A stretch of DNA of 42,785 bases from Anaerolineales bacterium (lineage in GTDB: Bacteria > Chloroflexota > Anaerolineae > Anaerolineales > Villigracilaceae): positions 1-42,785 of the forward strand of contig JABWAU010000019.1 in the NCBI GenBank assembly GCA_013360875.1, read 5' to 3'. The notes below the pieces were generated by a model. It had not been told where the DNA came from and made no database searches. It was given only the letters and a program-made list of their open reading frames with translations. The stretch's first letter is position 1; each line of letters opens with the position of its first letter. The position numbers were made by a program, and so were the translations under genes. This document shows positions 32,917 to 42,130 of this stretch, piece by piece.

Positions 32917-33861
32917 CTAATGCTTGTAAAAATCCGAGGGGAAATCGGGGGGTTGGAGCCAGCTCAGCAATCCCTTGTTCCGAAGCAGGTGCGTGGCGGG
33001 TTTTTCGAACCAGACCAGCAGCAGGCTTGCGCTCAACCCAGCTGTCCCCATCCATTGCCAGGCGGTCAGCGTTTCGCCGAGGATCAGGTAACTGAACAAT
33101 ATGGCGACCAGAAGTTCCGCGAGACCGAGCAGGGCGGTCTGCATCCCGCCGATGTTCTTCACGCCGAGGAAGAGCATCAGGCGTGAGATGAACGTGACGG
33201 CGGTCAAACCCAAGATCGGCATCCAGGGCGCGTTACCTTGCGGAGGAGGCGGGCTGGCAATGAAATACGCAGGGATCACGATGGCGCTCATGGCAAGCAG
33301 GGTGTAAACGGTCACGGTGGGGGCTGGGACGTCGTATAACACGCGCTGGTTAACGGGAAGATGAAGGGCGTATAGTGCGGCGGAGATCAGCATGAACATC
33401 ACACCGGGCAGGTCTATGTTTCCGGTTTCCACTCTGGTCAGCAAAAAGGCGGAGCAACTCGCGATGACAATGCGGCAGAGGGTTAATTTCGAGGGGGGCT
33501 GTCCGTCGAGTTGAAGCCAGAACGCCACGAAGAACGGATACAGCACGTAGAGCATTTGCGCCACGTTTGCGTTCAACCGGTTCAAGCCGAGATAATAAAA
33601 AATGGAACCGATGCCGTTGAACGCGCCGGCCAGCAGGCATCCATACAGCCCGGCGGGATAGATGTACAGGAACTGCCGCTTGAAAAGGAGCATGATCAAA
33701 ACGAGCAGGGCCGCCGCCATCCCCGTGCGCAACGCAACCACCGCGTACGGGGAGAACTGCCCGGCTCCCATCGCGGCTTTGCCGAACACTGGCGCCAGTC
33801 CGATCAGCGACGCCGAAACCAGCGCGGCGAAAATTCCCTGGTTGCGTTTTTTCCTTGTCAA
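32917..33861 (-). CDS. EamA/DMT-superfamily transporter
   Basis: A 314-residue membrane protein with ten hydrophobic segments in two EamA halves (about residues 8-145 and 160-295), typical of drug/metabolite transporters that export amino acids or metabolites. Family motifs include GLAPVFGKAAM near the start, the AGAFNGIGSIFYYLGLNRLNANVAQMLY stretch and LAELLVAILFSYLILGETLTAWQWMG near the C-terminus. The substrate cannot be told. The start appears to be TTG at 33861; no in-frame ATG or GTG lies between it and the upstream stop. It lies downstream of the signalling operon, from which it is separated by a hairpin. Confidence 0.88.
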   Translation of the reverse strand: MTRKKRNQGIFAALVSASLIGLAPVFGKAAMGAGQFSPYAVVALRTGMAAALLVLIMLLFKRQFLYIYPAGLYGCLLAGAFNGIGSIFYYLGLNRLNANVAQMLYVLYPFFVAFWLQLDGQPPSKLTLCRIVIASCSAFLLTRVETGNIDLPGVMFMLISAALYALHLPVNQRVLYDVPAPTVTVYTLLAMSAIVIPAYFIASPPPPQGNAPWMPILGLTAVTFISRLMLFLGVKNIGGMQTALLGLAELLVAILFSYLILGETLTAWQWMGTAGLSASLLLVWFEKPATHLLRNKGLLSWLQPPDFPSDFYKH

Positions 33862-33885
33862 GTGTGTATCCGAACTTCAAACGAT

Positions 33886-33917
33886 AACGACGGGCGATCC
33901 GGCTTTCGCCCGTCGTT
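33886..33917 (-). terminator. Hairpin after the signalling operon
   Basis: An 11-base-pair stem (AACGACGGGCG/CGCCCGTCGTT, 33886-33896 with 33907-33917), followed on the minus strand by ATCGTTTG. The T-run is poor, so it may attenuate rather than stop transcription into the DMT gene. Confidence 0.45.
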
Positions 33918-33938
33918 CCTTGTGCGCGCGTTCCTTCT

Positions 33939-35615
33939 TCATTTTATCAATGAACGGACTTCCTCCAGGAACTCGTCGTTCAGAAAATCCCCCTTCAGCA
34001 TGAGCGATTGGATCTGTCCCTGAAGGCGGCTCTTCTCGTCCACGGTCAGTTCCTTGGCGGTGGCGACAATGACGGGGATGTTCGCCGTTTCGGGTTTGCT
34101 TCGTAATGCGTCCAGCACGGCGAAACCGTCCACTTCGGGCATCATCAGGTCGAGGATCACGATGTCGGGCAGTTCGCGGCTGATCAATTCGATGGCTTCG
34201 CGTCCGCTCGCGGCTTCGAAGATCTCGAAATCTCCCTGCGATTGTAAAATGCGTCGGATGAGACGACGCGCCTCGGAGGTGTCGTCAACCACAACCACGC
34301 GCGAGAAGCGGTTCGGGGTCACATTGTTCAGGGCAGAGAGGAGTCCCTCCTGCGGCGTTTCGACTCCCGCCTTCCTCTCTCGCAGGTCAATATCGCGCGT
34401 CCAGCCTTCGCCGAAGAGGAACTGTTCAGCCGGCAGGGTGTGTCCCGTGCAATTGACGACCACCACATCGTTCGGTTTGATGACCCCGGCGCGCACCAAT
34501 TTGAAGAGACCCGCGAAGGCCGTGGCGGAGGCTGGCTCCGCGGAGATGCCCTCCAGTTTTGCCAAAACGTGCATGGCGCGGAACGACTCTTCGTCCGATA
34601 CGCTTTCGAAGACGCCGCCGGTTTCGTTGACCTGCCTGCGAAGCATCATGTACGAACGCCCGGGGTCGCCGGTTGCCAGCGTTTCGATGCGCGTCTTCGG
34701 AGTAAGCACCGGCTCGGCTTTTTCGAGTCCTTTTCTCCAACTCGTCACCATCGGCGCGCATCCGTCCACCTGGATGGGCGCCATGGCGGGGATGCGGTCA
34801 ATCAGCCCGAGCGCCTTCAGTTCGCGGAAACCCTTGTACACGCCGAGCGGTCCCAGTCCGCCGCTGATGGATTGGACGTACCAATCGGGCGTGCGCCATT
34901 TGGGATGTTCCTCGGTGGAGCCGGGCGGCGCGCCGTTTTGCAGAGTCAATTGTTCGGCGATCTCGAACGCCAGCGTCTTCATGGCTTCGACGGCGGTGAC
35001 GGTCCGCGCGCCCATGTCCTGATACAGGCCGCGTTGACGCGCAAACTCCGCCGCCATGATCTTCGCCTCGTCGTAGGAGCCTGTGATCTTGACCACCTGA
35101 CTCCCGTACAAGGCGATCTCACGCATCTTGACCCCCGGAACGAGGCTGGTGACGAACGCCCAGAGTTTGATCCCCGCCCGGGCTGCGTATGCCGAGAGCG
35201 AAATAGCGACGTTGCCGGTGGATGCGGCGACCATTTCGGTGATGCCGCCCTCCTTGAGCGCGGCGATCGTCAGCGCCGCCTGCCGGTCCTTGAAGGAGGA
35301 GGTCGGTCCCTGCCTCTCGTCCTTGATGTACAGGTTGTTGAGTCCCAGCATCATGCCCAGGTTCACCGCCTTGATGAGGGGAGTGCCTCCCTCGCCGAGC
35401 CGTAAACTCGGGTTTGGGTGGTGAATGGGCAGGAGTTCGCGGTAACGCCACAGGTCGAACTCGCGGTTCTTGAGTTGCGAAGGAAATGTCTTCGCGACCT
35501 CCTCCATGTCGTATTCCGCTTCGCGCCACTGGCTGGAGCAGTTGGGGCATTGCATGGAACTGGGCGTGAACGGCGCGGCGTTGCCGCAATCGAGACATCG
35601 GATTACGAATGCCAT
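33939..35615 (-). CDS. Threonine-synthase-like PLP enzyme fused to a response-regulator receiver domain
   Basis: A 558-residue fusion. Residues 1-35 are a zinc ribbon (Cys7, Cys10, Cys23, Cys26) common in one branch of threonine synthases. Residues about 40-410 are the fold type II PLP domain: Lys109 in TSSFKDR forms the Schiff base, ASTGNVAISLSA holds the PLP phosphate, and NCTGHTLP is near the end. After a linker, residues 438-558 are a complete receiver: Asp444/Asp445, phospho-acceptor Asp489 (ILDLMMPEVDG), Thr519 and Lys541. The enzyme would make threonine from O-phosphohomoserine, or a related reaction. Lying 22 bases after a hybrid kinase gene, its activity may be phospho-controlled (inference). 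Confidence 0.9.
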   Translation of the reverse strand: MAFVIRCLDCGNAAPFTPSSMQCPNCSSQWREAEYDMEEVAKTFPSQLKNREFDLWRYRELLPIHHPNPSLRLGEGGTPLIKAVNLGMMLGLNNLYIKDERQGPTSSFKDRQAALTIAALKEGGITEMVAASTGNVAISLSAYAARAGIKLWAFVTSLVPGVKMREIALYGSQVVKITGSYDEAKIMAAEFARQRGLYQDMGARTVTAVEAMKTLAFEIAEQLTLQNGAPPGSTEEHPKWRTPDWYVQSISGGLGPLGVYKGFRELKALGLIDRIPAMAPIQVDGCAPMVTSWRKGLEKAEPVLTPKTRIETLATGDPGRSYMMLRRQVNETGGVFESVSDEESFRAMHVLAKLEGISAEPASATAFAGLFKLVRAGVIKPNDVVVVNCTGHTLPAEQFLFGEGWTRDIDLRERKAGVETPQEGLLSALNNVTPNRFSRVVVVDDTSEARRLIRRILQSQGDFEIFEAASGREAIELISRELPDIVILDLMMPEVDGFAVLDALRSKPETANIPVIVATAKELTVDEKSRLQGQIQSLMLKGDFLNDEFLEEVRSLIK

Positions 35616-35637
35616 ACGGGTATGATTCCTTGTTGGG

Positions 35638-38600
35638 TTATTGACCGCCGATGCGTTTGAGCGCGTTCTCGATGCTTTCGATCAGGTCGCTTTCGTCGAG
35701 GGAACCCTTGAAGATCAACCTTTGCCCGTATTCGGCAAGCTGCTTTTGCTGTTCGTTGGTCAAACCACCGCCGCTGACCACCAGGACGGGGATGTCCCGC
35801 AGGTCGCGGTCTTCGCGCAGTTTTTCCAGGATCGAAAAGCCGTCCATTTCGGGCATGAAGATATCGAGCAATATTGCGTCGGGCGGACTGGCGTTGATGT
35901 ATTCCCAGCCTTTGCGTCCCCCGTCGGCAAGGACGGTCCTGTATTTGCCGTGGTCCTTCAGGATCTTTTCGATGAGGCGCAGGTCGTTGGGGTCGTCGTC
36001 AATCACCATCACAGTGCGGATGTTCCCGTTCCTGTTCAGGCGTTCCAGCGCGTTGACGAGATCCTCCTCGATGATGGGTTTGACGAGGTAATCCGTCGCG
36101 CCGAGGTTGAATCCCTTGTCGGTCTGTTCGACGATGGAGCAGATGATGACGGGGGTGTCTCGGGTGGCAGGATCAGATTTGATGTCGGTGAGAACCGTCC
36201 ATCCGTCCACGTTGGGCATCATGATGTCGAGCGTCACGGCGAAGGGGTGAAGTTCCTTGATCCGTTCCTTAGCCCTCGAGGGTTCCGTGAGCGGAACGAC
36301 GTGATAGCCCTGCGGGTTGAGGTAACGTTCGTACAGGTTGATGACCTGCGGGTCGTCGTCAATGGCGAGGACGATCTTCCTGCCGGCGGGAATCTCCTCG
36401 ATGGGCTGGTGGAAGAGCGGCATCGTAAACCAGAAGGTGGAGCCTTTGCCCTCCTCGCTCGTGACGCCGATGCGCCCCCCGTGCAGTTGCACGAGATTCG
36501 CACAAATGGAAAGCCCCAAACCCGAACCGCCGGTCTTGCGCGTGGCGGAGCCGTCCACCTGTGAGAAAGCCTTGAAGAGTTTCTCCTGTCCCTCCAGCGA
36601 AATGCCGGGGCCGGTGTCCGTGACGTTGATAAGCGCTTCCAGCATTCCGTTGGGCGCTTTTTGGACGCGCGTCTCGACGGTGATCGAGCCCTCATCCGTG
36701 AACTTCGCCGCGTTGGAAATCAGATTAAGCAGCACCTGGCGCACGCGCATCGTGTCGCCGCGGATGGTGGGCATGTCCGGCGGAACCATCTCGACCAGTT
36801 GGATGGGTTTTTCCTTGACGAGTCCCTTGGCGGTGGAGAACACACTGTGGATCATCTCGGACAAGTGGACTTCCTCGAATTTGAGTTCCATCTTTCCGGC
36901 TTCGATGCGCGCCAGATCGAGGATGTCGTTGATCAAACCGAGCAGGTGTTGCCCCGAATTGTAGATGGCGGTCAGGTCCTGCTGCTGCATGTCGGTGATG
37001 GGTCCGTCAATGCCCTTCAGGATGACGCGCGAAAAACCGATGATGGAGTTCAATGGCGTACGCAGTTCGTGGCTCATGTTCGCCAGGAACTGGCTCTTGA
37101 GTTGGTCCACCTCCTTGAGGCTCGTGATGAGTTCCTGCGATTCGGCGAAGAGCGAGGCATTGTTGATGGCGACCGCGATCTGGTCCGCAAGCGATTGCAG
37201 CACGGAGACGACATCAGGGGTGAAGGCGTGTTCCTGCGTGGATTGGATGTCCAGCACGCCGAGGATCTTGCCGCCCACTTTCAAGGGAATGGCGACCTCG
37301 GATTGCGTATCGAGCAGGAGCGGATTGGGCTGGTGAAGCGGTTCGTGTCTTACGTCGTTGGCTAGCACGGTCTCCCCGCTTTCCGCCGCCTTTCCCACGA
37401 TGGTCTGCGAACCGACCAGGACCCTGTGTTTTTGAAGTTTCATGATCTCGCCCGCCCCGCCTGTGCCTTCGCGCAAAACGGCGTGGAAACCGTCCTCGTC
37501 CACTTGATAGATCGAAGCGGAGTAGAACCCCAGCCTGTCGCCGACCAGGTTGACAGCGCGGGTGAAGATCGTATTCAGGTCGAGCGTGGAGGTGACGAGT
37601 CGCCCGATCTCTGCGGAGGCGGCGAGATATGTGTTGCGCCGTTCCACAGCTTCCCTGGCTTGCAGGCGTTCGAGAGCGGCGGCGGTCTGCGCGACGATCA
37701 ATTCGAAATTTTCGGCGTGACCCTCCGTGATGCGTACGGACGTATCGTACGTCTGCACCGCCATGACGCCTCGGATTCCCCCCTCGCTTTTCAGCGGCAC
37801 CCCAAGCCAATCCACGCTGCGGACTCCGCTCGAGACGATCTCGCCTGCGGCTTCGAGATCGGCGAATATCTCCGGCGTGGCGCGTAACCGTTTGCCGGAG
37901 CGGATGACGTAGGAGGTCAGCCCTCTACCCAGTTTGCGCGGCGCCCAATCGGTGTCGAACTCATCGGCGTGATAGGGGAAGGTGATCAGGTTCGCCGCCC
38001 GGTCGTAGAATGCCACGTAGAAATTACGGGCGGGCAATACCTTCTGGATCACCGCATGAACGGTCTGGAACAGTTCCTCGACCGTGTTCGACGTGAGGGC
38101 GCTCTCGGAGATTTGCGTAATGGCGGCTTGCGTCAGTTCGTGCGCCTTTCGGTCGGTGATGTCGCGCGCCACCCAGAACACCTGGTCGCCGCTGAGTTTC
38201 GAAACGCTCGCGTCGAACCAGATGTCGTTCCCTTCGAGGTTGAGCAGGTATTCGGTCTTGACGATGGTGTCGCCGCGCAGCGCCTCGTGGATCACGTCCA
38301 TGAACTGCTTGTGCAGTTCGGGCGGAAGGATATCCCTTATGTTTTTTCCGACCATTTCGGCAGGCGGACGTATGAGCAGGGAGGGGTTCGTCGGCGCGAT
38401 GCGAACGTAATAGCCATCCTTGTCGTACACGATGATCACGTCGTTCATGGACGCGAACAGCGCGCGCAATTCCGATTCGGATCGTTGGGTTTCCTGGAAC
38501 AAACGCGCGTTTTCGAGCGCAAGCGTGAGTTGGTCGGTGACCTGCCGCACGAGCAGTTGATCCTCGTCGGTCCAAACCCGTTGGCTCGTTTCGTCCAGCG

Positions 38601-38850
38601 CCTGAAGCGTTACCCAGGTGTTTGGGGCGGTTTGGAATTCCAAAGCCAGGACGGTATCAGCCTGGGAGAGGGGTCTGGTCGGCTCGAGCGCGCGGGCGCG
38701 TCGGGGAGCGGCTTTCGTTTCGACCGCGCGGGCTCTTTCCTCCGGCGCGCGTTTTGGAACGCCCGCGGCCGGCGTCGCGCTCGGTTCCTCGTGTTTGATA
38801 TCGTCAAACAGTTTGTCAAGCCGTTTGGCGATTGGCTTCTTCTTTGGCAT
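35638..38850 (-). CDS. Hybrid histidine kinase (PAS-GAF-GAF-HisKA-HATPase-REC-REC)
   Basis: A 1070-residue cytoplasmic kinase with no TM helix. A Pro/Ala/Arg-rich head and a degenerate GAF end (to about residue 120) are followed by PAS (about 125-245), two GAF domains (about 245-405 and 410-570), HisKA with the phosphorylated His594 (ANMSHELRTPLNSI), the HATPase (LLNLISNAAKFTDEG, DTGPGIS, GSGLGLSI), and two receivers with Asp875 (TLDIMMPNVDGW) and Asp996 (LLDIFMPEMDGF). The two receivers give an internal relay; no Hpt domain is seen. The start overlaps the parA-like gene by 35 bases with GGAG upstream. The downstream PLP-receiver fusion is the obvious relay target. Confidence 0.93.
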   Translation of the reverse strand: MPKKKPIAKRLDKLFDDIKHEEPSATPAAGVPKRAPEERARAVETKAAPRRARALEPTRPLSQADTVLALEFQTAPNTWVTLQALDETSQRVWTDEDQLLVRQVTDQLTLALENARLFQETQRSESELRALFASMNDVIIVYDKDGYYVRIAPTNPSLLIRPPAEMVGKNIRDILPPELHKQFMDVIHEALRGDTIVKTEYLLNLEGNDIWFDASVSKLSGDQVFWVARDITDRKAHELTQAAITQISESALTSNTVEELFQTVHAVIQKVLPARNFYVAFYDRAANLITFPYHADEFDTDWAPRKLGRGLTSYVIRSGKRLRATPEIFADLEAAGEIVSSGVRSVDWLGVPLKSEGGIRGVMAVQTYDTSVRITEGHAENFELIVAQTAAALERLQAREAVERRNTYLAASAEIGRLVTSTLDLNTIFTRAVNLVGDRLGFYSASIYQVDEDGFHAVLREGTGGAGEIMKLQKHRVLVGSQTIVGKAAESGETVLANDVRHEPLHQPNPLLLDTQSEVAIPLKVGGKILGVLDIQSTQEHAFTPDVVSVLQSLADQIAVAINNASLFAESQELITSLKEVDQLKSQFLANMSHELRTPLNSIIGFSRVILKGIDGPITDMQQQDLTAIYNSGQHLLGLINDILDLARIEAGKMELKFEEVHLSEMIHSVFSTAKGLVKEKPIQLVEMVPPDMPTIRGDTMRVRQVLLNLISNAAKFTDEGSITVETRVQKAPNGMLEALINVTDTGPGISLEGQEKLFKAFSQVDGSATRKTGGSGLGLSICANLVQLHGGRIGVTSEEGKGSTFWFTMPLFHQPIEEIPAGRKIVLAIDDDPQVINLYERYLNPQGYHVVPLTEPSRAKERIKELHPFAVTLDIMMPNVDGWTVLTDIKSDPATRDTPVIICSIVEQTDKGFNLGATDYLVKPIIEEDLVNALERLNRNGNIRTVMVIDDDPNDLRLIEKILKDHGKYRTVLADGGRKGWEYINASPPDAILLDIFMPEMDGFSILEKLREDRDLRDIPVLVVSGGGLTNEQQKQLAEYGQRLIFKGSLDESDLIESIENALKRIGGQ

Positions 38851-39601
38851 ATTCGATCAACTCCTGGGCAAGGACGCGATACTGCTGCGAGCCGCGGCTG
38901 TTCGGTTTGTAAAATGTGATTGGCACTCCGGCGATGGGGCTTTCCCGCAATTTGGTGTCTATCTCGATGACAGTCGTGAACACGCCCTGCCCGAACGTGG
39001 CTTGCAATTGCTCGAAGATGTTGCGGTGCGTCCGATTGCGGCGGTCGAGCAGCGTGACGAGGATGCGGTAGGCGAGACCGGGGTTTACCTCCTGCCGGAT
39101 GCGGCGGATGGCGCCCATCATGTTCCTCAACGCGTAGGCGGAGAAGTATTCCGCCTGTGTGGGGATGATGAGCAGATCCGCCGCGGCGAGCGCGTTCAAG
39201 GTGATCGCCCCGAGAGCGGGAGGGCAATCGAGCAGGATATAGTCGTATGGAAGCGAATCAGCCTCGAGGGCGTCGCGAAGCGTGGTCAGGTAATGGGTTC
39301 GCATGGGCAGGAACTGTTCCGCGTTCTCGATGCGGAAACTGGAGGGAACGATGTTCAGGTTCGAGACCTCGGATTTGCGGATGGCGGTTTTGATTTCGGC
39401 GTTCTCGATCAATACGTTCGCGGATGAAACGCTCGCCTCCTCCGCTTCGAGACCGAGGGCAAGCGAAAGATTCGCCTGTGGGTCGAGGTCCACCAACAGC
39501 ACACGGTAATTCAATTCGGCGAGCGCGGCTCCCAACGATAACGTGGAGGTGGTCTTTGCCACGCCGCCTTTTTCATTCGACATCGCGATAATGTATGCCA
39601 C
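38816..39601 (-). CDS. ParA/Soj-like ATPase (orphan)
   Basis: A 261-residue deviant-Walker P-loop ATPase of the ParA family. The Walker A is KGGVAKTT with signature Lys11 and Lys16; VDLDPQANLS (A') and DYILLDCPPALG (Walker B) follow. Such proteins cycle on DNA or membrane to position plasmids, chromosomes, or cytoplasmic protein clusters. No parB or parS-like gene is nearby; it lies instead between two signalling genes, so positioning of a sensory cluster is more likely than chromosome segregation (inference). GTG start at 39601 with GGAGGT five bases upstream, one base after the preceding stop. Confidence 0.93.
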   Translation of the reverse strand: MAYIIAMSNEKGGVAKTTSTLSLGAALAELNYRVLLVDLDPQANLSLALGLEAEEASVSSANVLIENAEIKTAIRKSEVSNLNIVPSSFRIENAEQFLPMRTHYLTTLRDALEADSLPYDYILLDCPPALGAITLNALAAADLLIIPTQAEYFSAYALRNMMGAIRRIRQEVNPGLAYRILVTLLDRRNRTHRNIFEQLQATFGQGVFTTVIEIDTKLRESPIAGVPITFYKPNSRGSQQYRVLAQELIEYAKEEANRQTA

Positions 39602-39602
39602 G

Positions 39603-42125
39603 TTACACCTCCGATCCTTTGCCGTCGCTCTTGCGCGGGACGATCTCCACTCGGCTGGCGCCCAACGCGTCCCGCAGTTCGTTGAGGGCTGTTTCGATCA
39701 TGGCTTGCGGGTCGGTGTGACTCCTGATCTTGCCGGTGATCTCGGAGACGAGCCGCTCGCGTTCGGCGCGCAGGGTCGTTTCTTCGAACAGGCGCGCATT
39801 CTCCGCCGAGAACGCCACGCGTTCGGCGACCGCTCGGATGAGGTCCAATTGATCCTCGTTCCATTTGCCGCCCGCGCCCGGGGATTGGACGACCAGATTG
39901 CCGATGACCTCGCCGCGCAACTCGATCGGGACTACGACTGAACCTGATTCAGCGTCCCGCGCTTTTACCCTGCCTTTGCCCATCTCTGCCAGATTGACCG
40001 GTTCCTTCAGCGGGGAGGCGCCCATGGCGTTATAGCGGTAGCCCAGCAGTCTTTGTTGTTTGGGCAGGCGCTTCCACGCCTCCCGCGTGGACTGGCGCAT
40101 GACCATTTGCAATTCCGCCAGCGTGCGGTTCGAGTTGTCGAAGAGCCGCGCGTTCTCGATGGCAAGGCTTACCTGGTCGGCGAGGAGGCTGAGGGTTTGC
40201 GCGTCCTCATTCGTGAACGCGCCGGTTTCCCTGCTTTGCACGTCCAGCGCGCCAATGATGCGGTCTCCGCTTTTGAGAGGCAGAGCCATTTCGGAGTGCG
40301 TTTCGGGCAGGTCCGGGTTGTTGAAGAACACGGCATCCTTTCCCACATCGAGAGCGATGCGGGGTTCGCCGGTCGCGGCAACATTGCCCACGATACCCTC
40401 TTCTCCCACGCGCAGACGGTGTCCGCGCTCGAGCATTCTTTGTCCGCCTTCGCTGTTGGCGGCGGCAAGCACGGCGTATTCGTTCGCTTCGTCAAGCAGG
40501 AAAACGCCGACGTGATAGAAACCGTAGTTCTCGCTGATCATCGTCGTGACCTGCGGGAGAAGTTGCTGGAGGTCGCGAATGGATGTGATGGAGCGGGCGA
40601 CCTGGGCGAGCGCCTCGAATTGCGCGGCGCGCCGGCGGATCTGTTCGTTTGCGTTCTCCAATTCGAGGCTTCGCTGCTGCGCTTCCTTTGTTCGTTCGGC
40701 AACCCGCGATTCGAGGGTGTTGATCGCCCCCTTCAATTCCGAAGCCATCGAGTTCAGAGTGGCTGCAAGCCTGCCGAACTCGTTCTGTTCCGTTACCTCC
40801 GCGCGCGCGTCCAAGCTGCCTTTCGCCATCTCTTCCGCCGCGCGCGTCAGGGACGCCAGCGGCGCGAGCAGGTTGTTGGCGAAGTTGACGGTAATGATGG
40901 ACGTGAGAGCGAATATCCCCAGCACGACGAAAACGCTGATAGCCAGGGCGATGCTGTTTTCACGGTCGAGTTGTTGTTCCGCAGTCAGAGCGTCCGCAAG
41001 CATTTCCTGCGATGGCACGAGGATCGCGAGGCTGAAATTCACGCCCTCGACGGGGCGGTAGGCGATGAAGCGCTCCGTGCCGTTCACGTTGATCTGCGAG
41101 AAACCGGCGTTGCCGGAAACCATGTCGCGAAGGATGGCGCCAACTTCAGTCCCCTCGCTTCCCAGCGCGTCATCCGTCAGTTCGCTCCCCAGCGGGATCG
41201 TTTCGGGGTCAATTCCCAGGTCTGCGTAGCCCGAATCGGGCATGGCGATCAACCGCCTGTCCCGATCAATAAGGAAGGCGTAGCCGGTCTCGCCGACGCG
41301 GATATTTGCAATATTCTCCGATATCTTCGTCAGTTGGATATCCTGCGCGACGACGCCCAACAACCTGCCGGACGCGTCATAGACCGGGGCGCTGTTCGTG
41401 ATGACAATTCCGTTCAACGCCGCGTCCAGGTAGGGATCGGACCAGACCGCGTCCCTGTCCGGGTTCGAATCCGGGTTTGCCTTCACGTACCAGGGACGCC
41501 CGGTCACGTCGAAGTCTGCAGGGACGATGGCGGCAAGGTCAATGTTGGGGTAATACAGGGTTAGGCCGGTCGCGCCGCCGAAATAGATGGCAATGATGTC
41601 CGGGTTGGTCTCAAGGATGGAGGGAACGATGAGATCCATGTGGCGCAGGGAGTTCAGTTCGGAAATCATCTCGGTCGAAAGGTCGGATGCGGCGGGGATG
41701 AAGACGGAGCCAATCTCTGAATTCGAATTGTCCCAACTGCCCTTGTCGTTCCTGGCAAGCGAACCTTCCGCGTCCCAATAAATGCCTATTCCAAAGGAGG
41801 GTTGATCCGCAAGCAGGTTCTGGCTGTAGTCCCTGAGGGAAAGCGCGCCCGTTCTTAACGATCCGAAATAATTCGAGAGGGTCTCCGCCTGCCGATCTGC
41901 CGTGGAGTTGAGGATGTTCTCCGCCTCCTCGCGGGTGCTCGTCTCCAGTCGCTGCAAAAGATTGTCGTTCGTCTGCCTCGTCCGCACGTAGACGAACACG
42001 CCCATGATCGCAATCGCCAGGAACACGATGGCGATGCTTCCCGCCACCAGCCTGTTTCGGATCGGGAGCGAGCGCAGGGATGCGAATAATCGTTTCATGC
42101 CTGTTGTATCCGGTATGCTCGTCAT
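39603..42125 (-). CDS. dCache-HAMP-GAF sensor protein without a kinase domain
   Basis: An 840-residue membrane sensor. TM1 (about residues 20-42) is followed by a dCache domain outside the cell (about 45-380; YFGGATGLTLYYPNID, FDVTGRPWYVKA and GETGYAFLIDRDRRLIA are typical), TM2 (about 385-410), HAMP (about 415-470; ASLTRAAEEMAKGSLDARAEV), a coiled coil, one full GAF (about 510-665), a shortened GAF, and the start of a third that stops early. There is no kinase, cyclase or methyl-accepting part, so the output must pass to a partner, probably the hybrid kinase. The start is chosen as the ATG with GGAG ten bases upstream; a GTG at 42134 overlaps the previous stop. Confidence 0.88.
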   Translation of the reverse strand: MTSIPDTTGMKRLFASLRSLPIRNRLVAGSIAIVFLAIAIMGVFVYVRTRQTNDNLLQRLETSTREEAENILNSTADRQAETLSNYFGSLRTGALSLRDYSQNLLADQPSFGIGIYWDAEGSLARNDKGSWDNSNSEIGSVFIPAASDLSTEMISELNSLRHMDLIVPSILETNPDIIAIYFGGATGLTLYYPNIDLAAIVPADFDVTGRPWYVKANPDSNPDRDAVWSDPYLDAALNGIVITNSAPVYDASGRLLGVVAQDIQLTKISENIANIRVGETGYAFLIDRDRRLIAMPDSGYADLGIDPETIPLGSELTDDALGSEGTEVGAILRDMVSGNAGFSQINVNGTERFIAYRPVEGVNFSLAILVPSQEMLADALTAEQQLDRENSIALAISVFVVLGIFALTSIITVNFANNLLAPLASLTRAAEEMAKGSLDARAEVTEQNEFGRLAATLNSMASELKGAINTLESRVAERTKEAQQRSLELENANEQIRRRAAQFEALAQVARSITSIRDLQQLLPQVTTMISENYGFYHVGVFLLDEANEYAVLAAANSEGGQRMLERGHRLRVGEEGIVGNVAATGEPRIALDVGKDAVFFNNPDLPETHSEMALPLKSGDRIIGALDVQSRETGAFTNEDAQTLSLLADQVSLAIENARLFDNSNRTLAELQMVMRQSTREAWKRLPKQQRLLGYRYNAMGASPLKEPVNLAEMGKGRVKARDAESGSVVVPIELRGEVIGNLVVQSPGAGGKWNEDQLDLIRAVAERVAFSAENARLFEETTLRAERERLVSEITGKIRSHTDPQAMIETALNELRDALGASRVEIVPRKSDGKGSEV

Positions 42126-42130
42126 TTGAT

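Noticed and set aside
38816-39601. Chromosome-partition locus or replication origin
   Set aside because: There is no parB, dnaA, gidB or parS-like palindrome around the ParA gene; the neighbours are all signalling genes.
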